NCBI GenBank assembly: GCA_002411105.1 | Contig: DHQX01000009.1 | Location: 34,736 to 65,288 of the forward strand | Source of the DNA: Christensenella sp. UBA5327 | GTDB lineage: Bacteria > Bacillota > Clostridia > Christensenellales > Aristaeellaceae | Direction: 5' to 3' | Length of the DNA stretch: 30,553 nucleotides | Shown: one piece after another, positions 29,502 through 30,553 of the stretch | How positions within the stretch are numbered: the first letter of the stretch is position 1 | Layout of the letters: every line of letters begins with the position of its first letter | The notes under the pieces: generated by a model | Told to the model about the DNA's origin: nothing | Databases searched by the model: none | What the model saw: only the letters and a program-made list of their open reading frames with translations | Made by a program: the position numbers and the translations under genes

Positions 29502-29676
29502 TCATACCCAGGCATCCAGATAGGCCGCCGCTTCCTGCCGCTTGCTAAAAATCATCGTCCCCATTCTGCTCTGACCCGGGCAAGTCAGGCCGGGGCAGGC
29601 CAGTCTTCACATGCAAAGCCCGGGCAAAGGTGCTTTTCCCACTGCCCGGGCAGCCAATCACGATAGCGCGTCTCAT
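29502..29676 (-). pseudogene. decayed P-loop (topology-modulation/adenylate-kinase-like) gene
   Basis: The minus strand from ATG at 29674-29676 reads MRRAIVIGCPGSGKSTFARA, an intact Walker A (GCPGSGKST). It continues to TGLP, jumps to RPDLPGSEQNGDDDF and meets a TAG at 29545-29547 after 43 codons. In another frame, from about 29565, TMIFSKRQEAAAYLDAWV leads to a TGA at 29502-29504. Intact family members are about 170-180 residues: GCPGSGKST at the start, a RPDLPW motif in the middle and a similar C-terminal end. The remnant therefore keeps the start, a middle scrap and the tail, with internal deletions and a frameshift. It sits between the F420-ligase-like and NUDIX genes. Confidence 0.78.
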
Positions 29677-29683
29677 GTCGCTT

Positions 29684-30427
29684 TTATACCGGTCTGATCA
29701 AAATCAAGGGCGTCAGCTCGTCCCCCTGGCCGGAGGGGTTATCCCTTAGCGCATCCTGAATTTCCTCATCGGTGAGCGGGAAGGCGGAGCACTTGCCCAA
29801 CTGGTCGCGCTGGATGTCGTTGGCGTCCATCAGCACCGTGGGGATACCGGTTTTGGCGCAGAGTTCATCGCACAACTCCACCGGGTTTGAAGGGTTCATC
29901 AGCGCCAGGTCATGGTAGATGGGGAAGCTGGAGCGGGTGTAAAAACCGTCGATGCCTCCCACGCCCTGGCCGCAGACGCGGTAGAACACGCCCTTGATGC
30001 CAAAGGGCTTGGTGATGGCGGACAAAAAGGCCGCCAGCAGCATCCGGGGCAGGCCCACCTGGTCGATGACCAGCTGGAGCTTATAGGGCTCATGCATGCC
30101 CACGCCGGTGTGGTTGATGCCCGCAAAGCGCCAGAGCGTATTGGCCCAGAAGCCGGGCTTGACCTCATCCCTGGTTTTGACTGATTTTACGCACATGGCC
30201 ATCACCTTAGCACCAAAGGACAGCACATCCCCTGGCTGAAACAGAGGCTTCACATAGCGCTCCACCAGCGCCGCCTGATCCTCCCCCACCTGGACAAAAT
30301 GGGTCTGGATGGCGAAGCGCTCATACGCCCTGCCATCGGTCCCTTGAATCCGTCCCCGGTCAAAATAGACGATGCCGTCCTTTTCCCGCCGCTGCTCTTC
30401 CAGGTTTCTGGAGGGTATAATTCCCAT
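29684..30427 (-). CDS. F420-0:gamma-glutamyl-ligase-like (CofE-like) protein
   Basis: The start chosen is ATG at 30425-30427, eight bases after GGGAGG, giving 247 residues; the GTG three codons upstream lies against the ribosome site. The protein resembles the CofE family: GDVLSFGAKVMAMC, NHTGVGMHEPYKLQLV, GQGVGGIDGFYTRSSFPIYH and PTVLMDANDI are recognisable core segments. CofE adds glutamate to coenzyme F420-0 in methanogens and Actinobacteria. Clostridia do not generally make F420, and no cofC, cofD or cofG is here, so this is probably an amide or peptide ligase with a different substrate. It starts an operon that continues with the broken P-loop gene and NUDIX. Confidence 0.82.
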   Translation of the reverse strand: MGIIPSRNLEEQRREKDGIVYFDRGRIQGTDGRAYERFAIQTHFVQVGEDQAALVERYVKPLFQPGDVLSFGAKVMAMCVKSVKTRDEVKPGFWANTLWRFAGINHTGVGMHEPYKLQLVIDQVGLPRMLLAAFLSAITKPFGIKGVFYRVCGQGVGGIDGFYTRSSFPIYHDLALMNPSNPVELCDELCAKTGIPTVLMDANDIQRDQLGKCSAFPLTDEEIQDALRDNPSGQGDELTPLILIRPV

Positions 30428-30455
30428 GCCCGCCACCTCCCTTGTATTCCCGCAT

Positions 30456-30485
30456 ATTGTAAGGCCCGGGAGACGGGACTGTCAA
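30456..30485 (-). promoter_or_regulatory. strong promoter of the CofE-like / NUDIX unit
   Basis: Perfect TTGACA (30480-30485) on the minus strand, an 18-base spacer and TACAAT (30456-30461), about 30 bases upstream of the ATG at 30427. Confidence 0.7.
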
Positions 30486-30553
30486 TCAAACAGCCAAAAA
30501 CACCCCATGTTAACGCGCGTTGCTTGCAGCAACGCCCTCGCCTGATCTATATT

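Noticed and set aside
30518..30534. Inverted repeat CGTTGC-TTGCA-GCAACG at the right edge
   Set aside because: No T-tract on either side and the neighbouring gene is outside the window, so no role can be assigned.
1..30553. CRISPR arrays, prophage genes or transposases
   Set aside because: No regularly spaced direct repeats and no recombinase, transposase, capsid or tail-type proteins were seen.

Overview
The window looks like chromosome from a G+C-rich member of the Bacillota, probably class Clostridia. This is inferred from strong AGGAGG-type ribosome binding sites, sigma-A-like promoters, a soj/spo0J-type parA-parB pair, Sec signal peptides, a flavin-linked extracytoplasmic reductase and an FCD-type GntR regulator. 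A species cannot be named from the sequence. No phage, transposon, plasmid or CRISPR signature was found.

Layout. 1-1307 (-): start of a secreted FMN/FAD reductase that runs off the left edge. 1492-3233 (-): a gluzincin-like HExxH protein overlapping an atypical NAD(P)-binding SDR. 3343-4671 (+): an iron-sulfur flavoprotein and a secreted ferritin-like protein. 4738-7969 (-): a transaldolase, a dehydrogenase with a SAF domain and an FCD GntR repressor, with three matching operator-like sites, which reads as a small self-regulated carbon-utilisation unit. 8163-8768 (+): superoxide dismutase. 8826-13826 (-): a tightly coupled operon of fucose-isomerase-like enzyme, FGGY kinase, class II aldolase and RtcB RNA ligase. 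13886-15490 (-): a CPA1-type antiporter. 15722-16048 (+): a small rhodanese that seems to start at ATT. 16115-16191 (-): tRNA-Arg(ACG).

16279-23071 (-): a compact seven-gene run with overlaps or gaps of 0-17 bases: unknown protein, ParA, ParB, metallophosphoesterase, a cytosolic ParB-like/BMP-type fusion, an APH-type kinase and a DUF401 membrane protein. This combination of chromosome-partition genes with a possible small-molecule sensor, kinase and transporter is the most unusual arrangement in the window.

23360-25258 (+): a second secreted FMN/FAD reductase, paralogous to the one at the left edge, ended by a perfect 21-bp-stem terminator. 25357-26241 (-): secreted ComEC-like metallo-beta-lactamase-fold protein. 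26398-28437 (+): HflK and HflC. 28647-28982 (+): an AT-richer short pyrophosphatase-like gene. 29037-30427 (-): a NUDIX hydrolase, a decayed P-loop kinase gene and a F420-0:gamma-glutamyl-ligase-like protein behind a strong promoter.

The two carbohydrate clusters each contain a plausible set of core enzymes but no transporter. Their substrates cannot be fixed from sequence alone. No gene-free stretch exceeds about 300 bases; the larger gaps (1308-1491, 7970-8162, 15491-15721, 16049-16278, 23072-23359, 28438-28646) hold the regulatory sites listed below.
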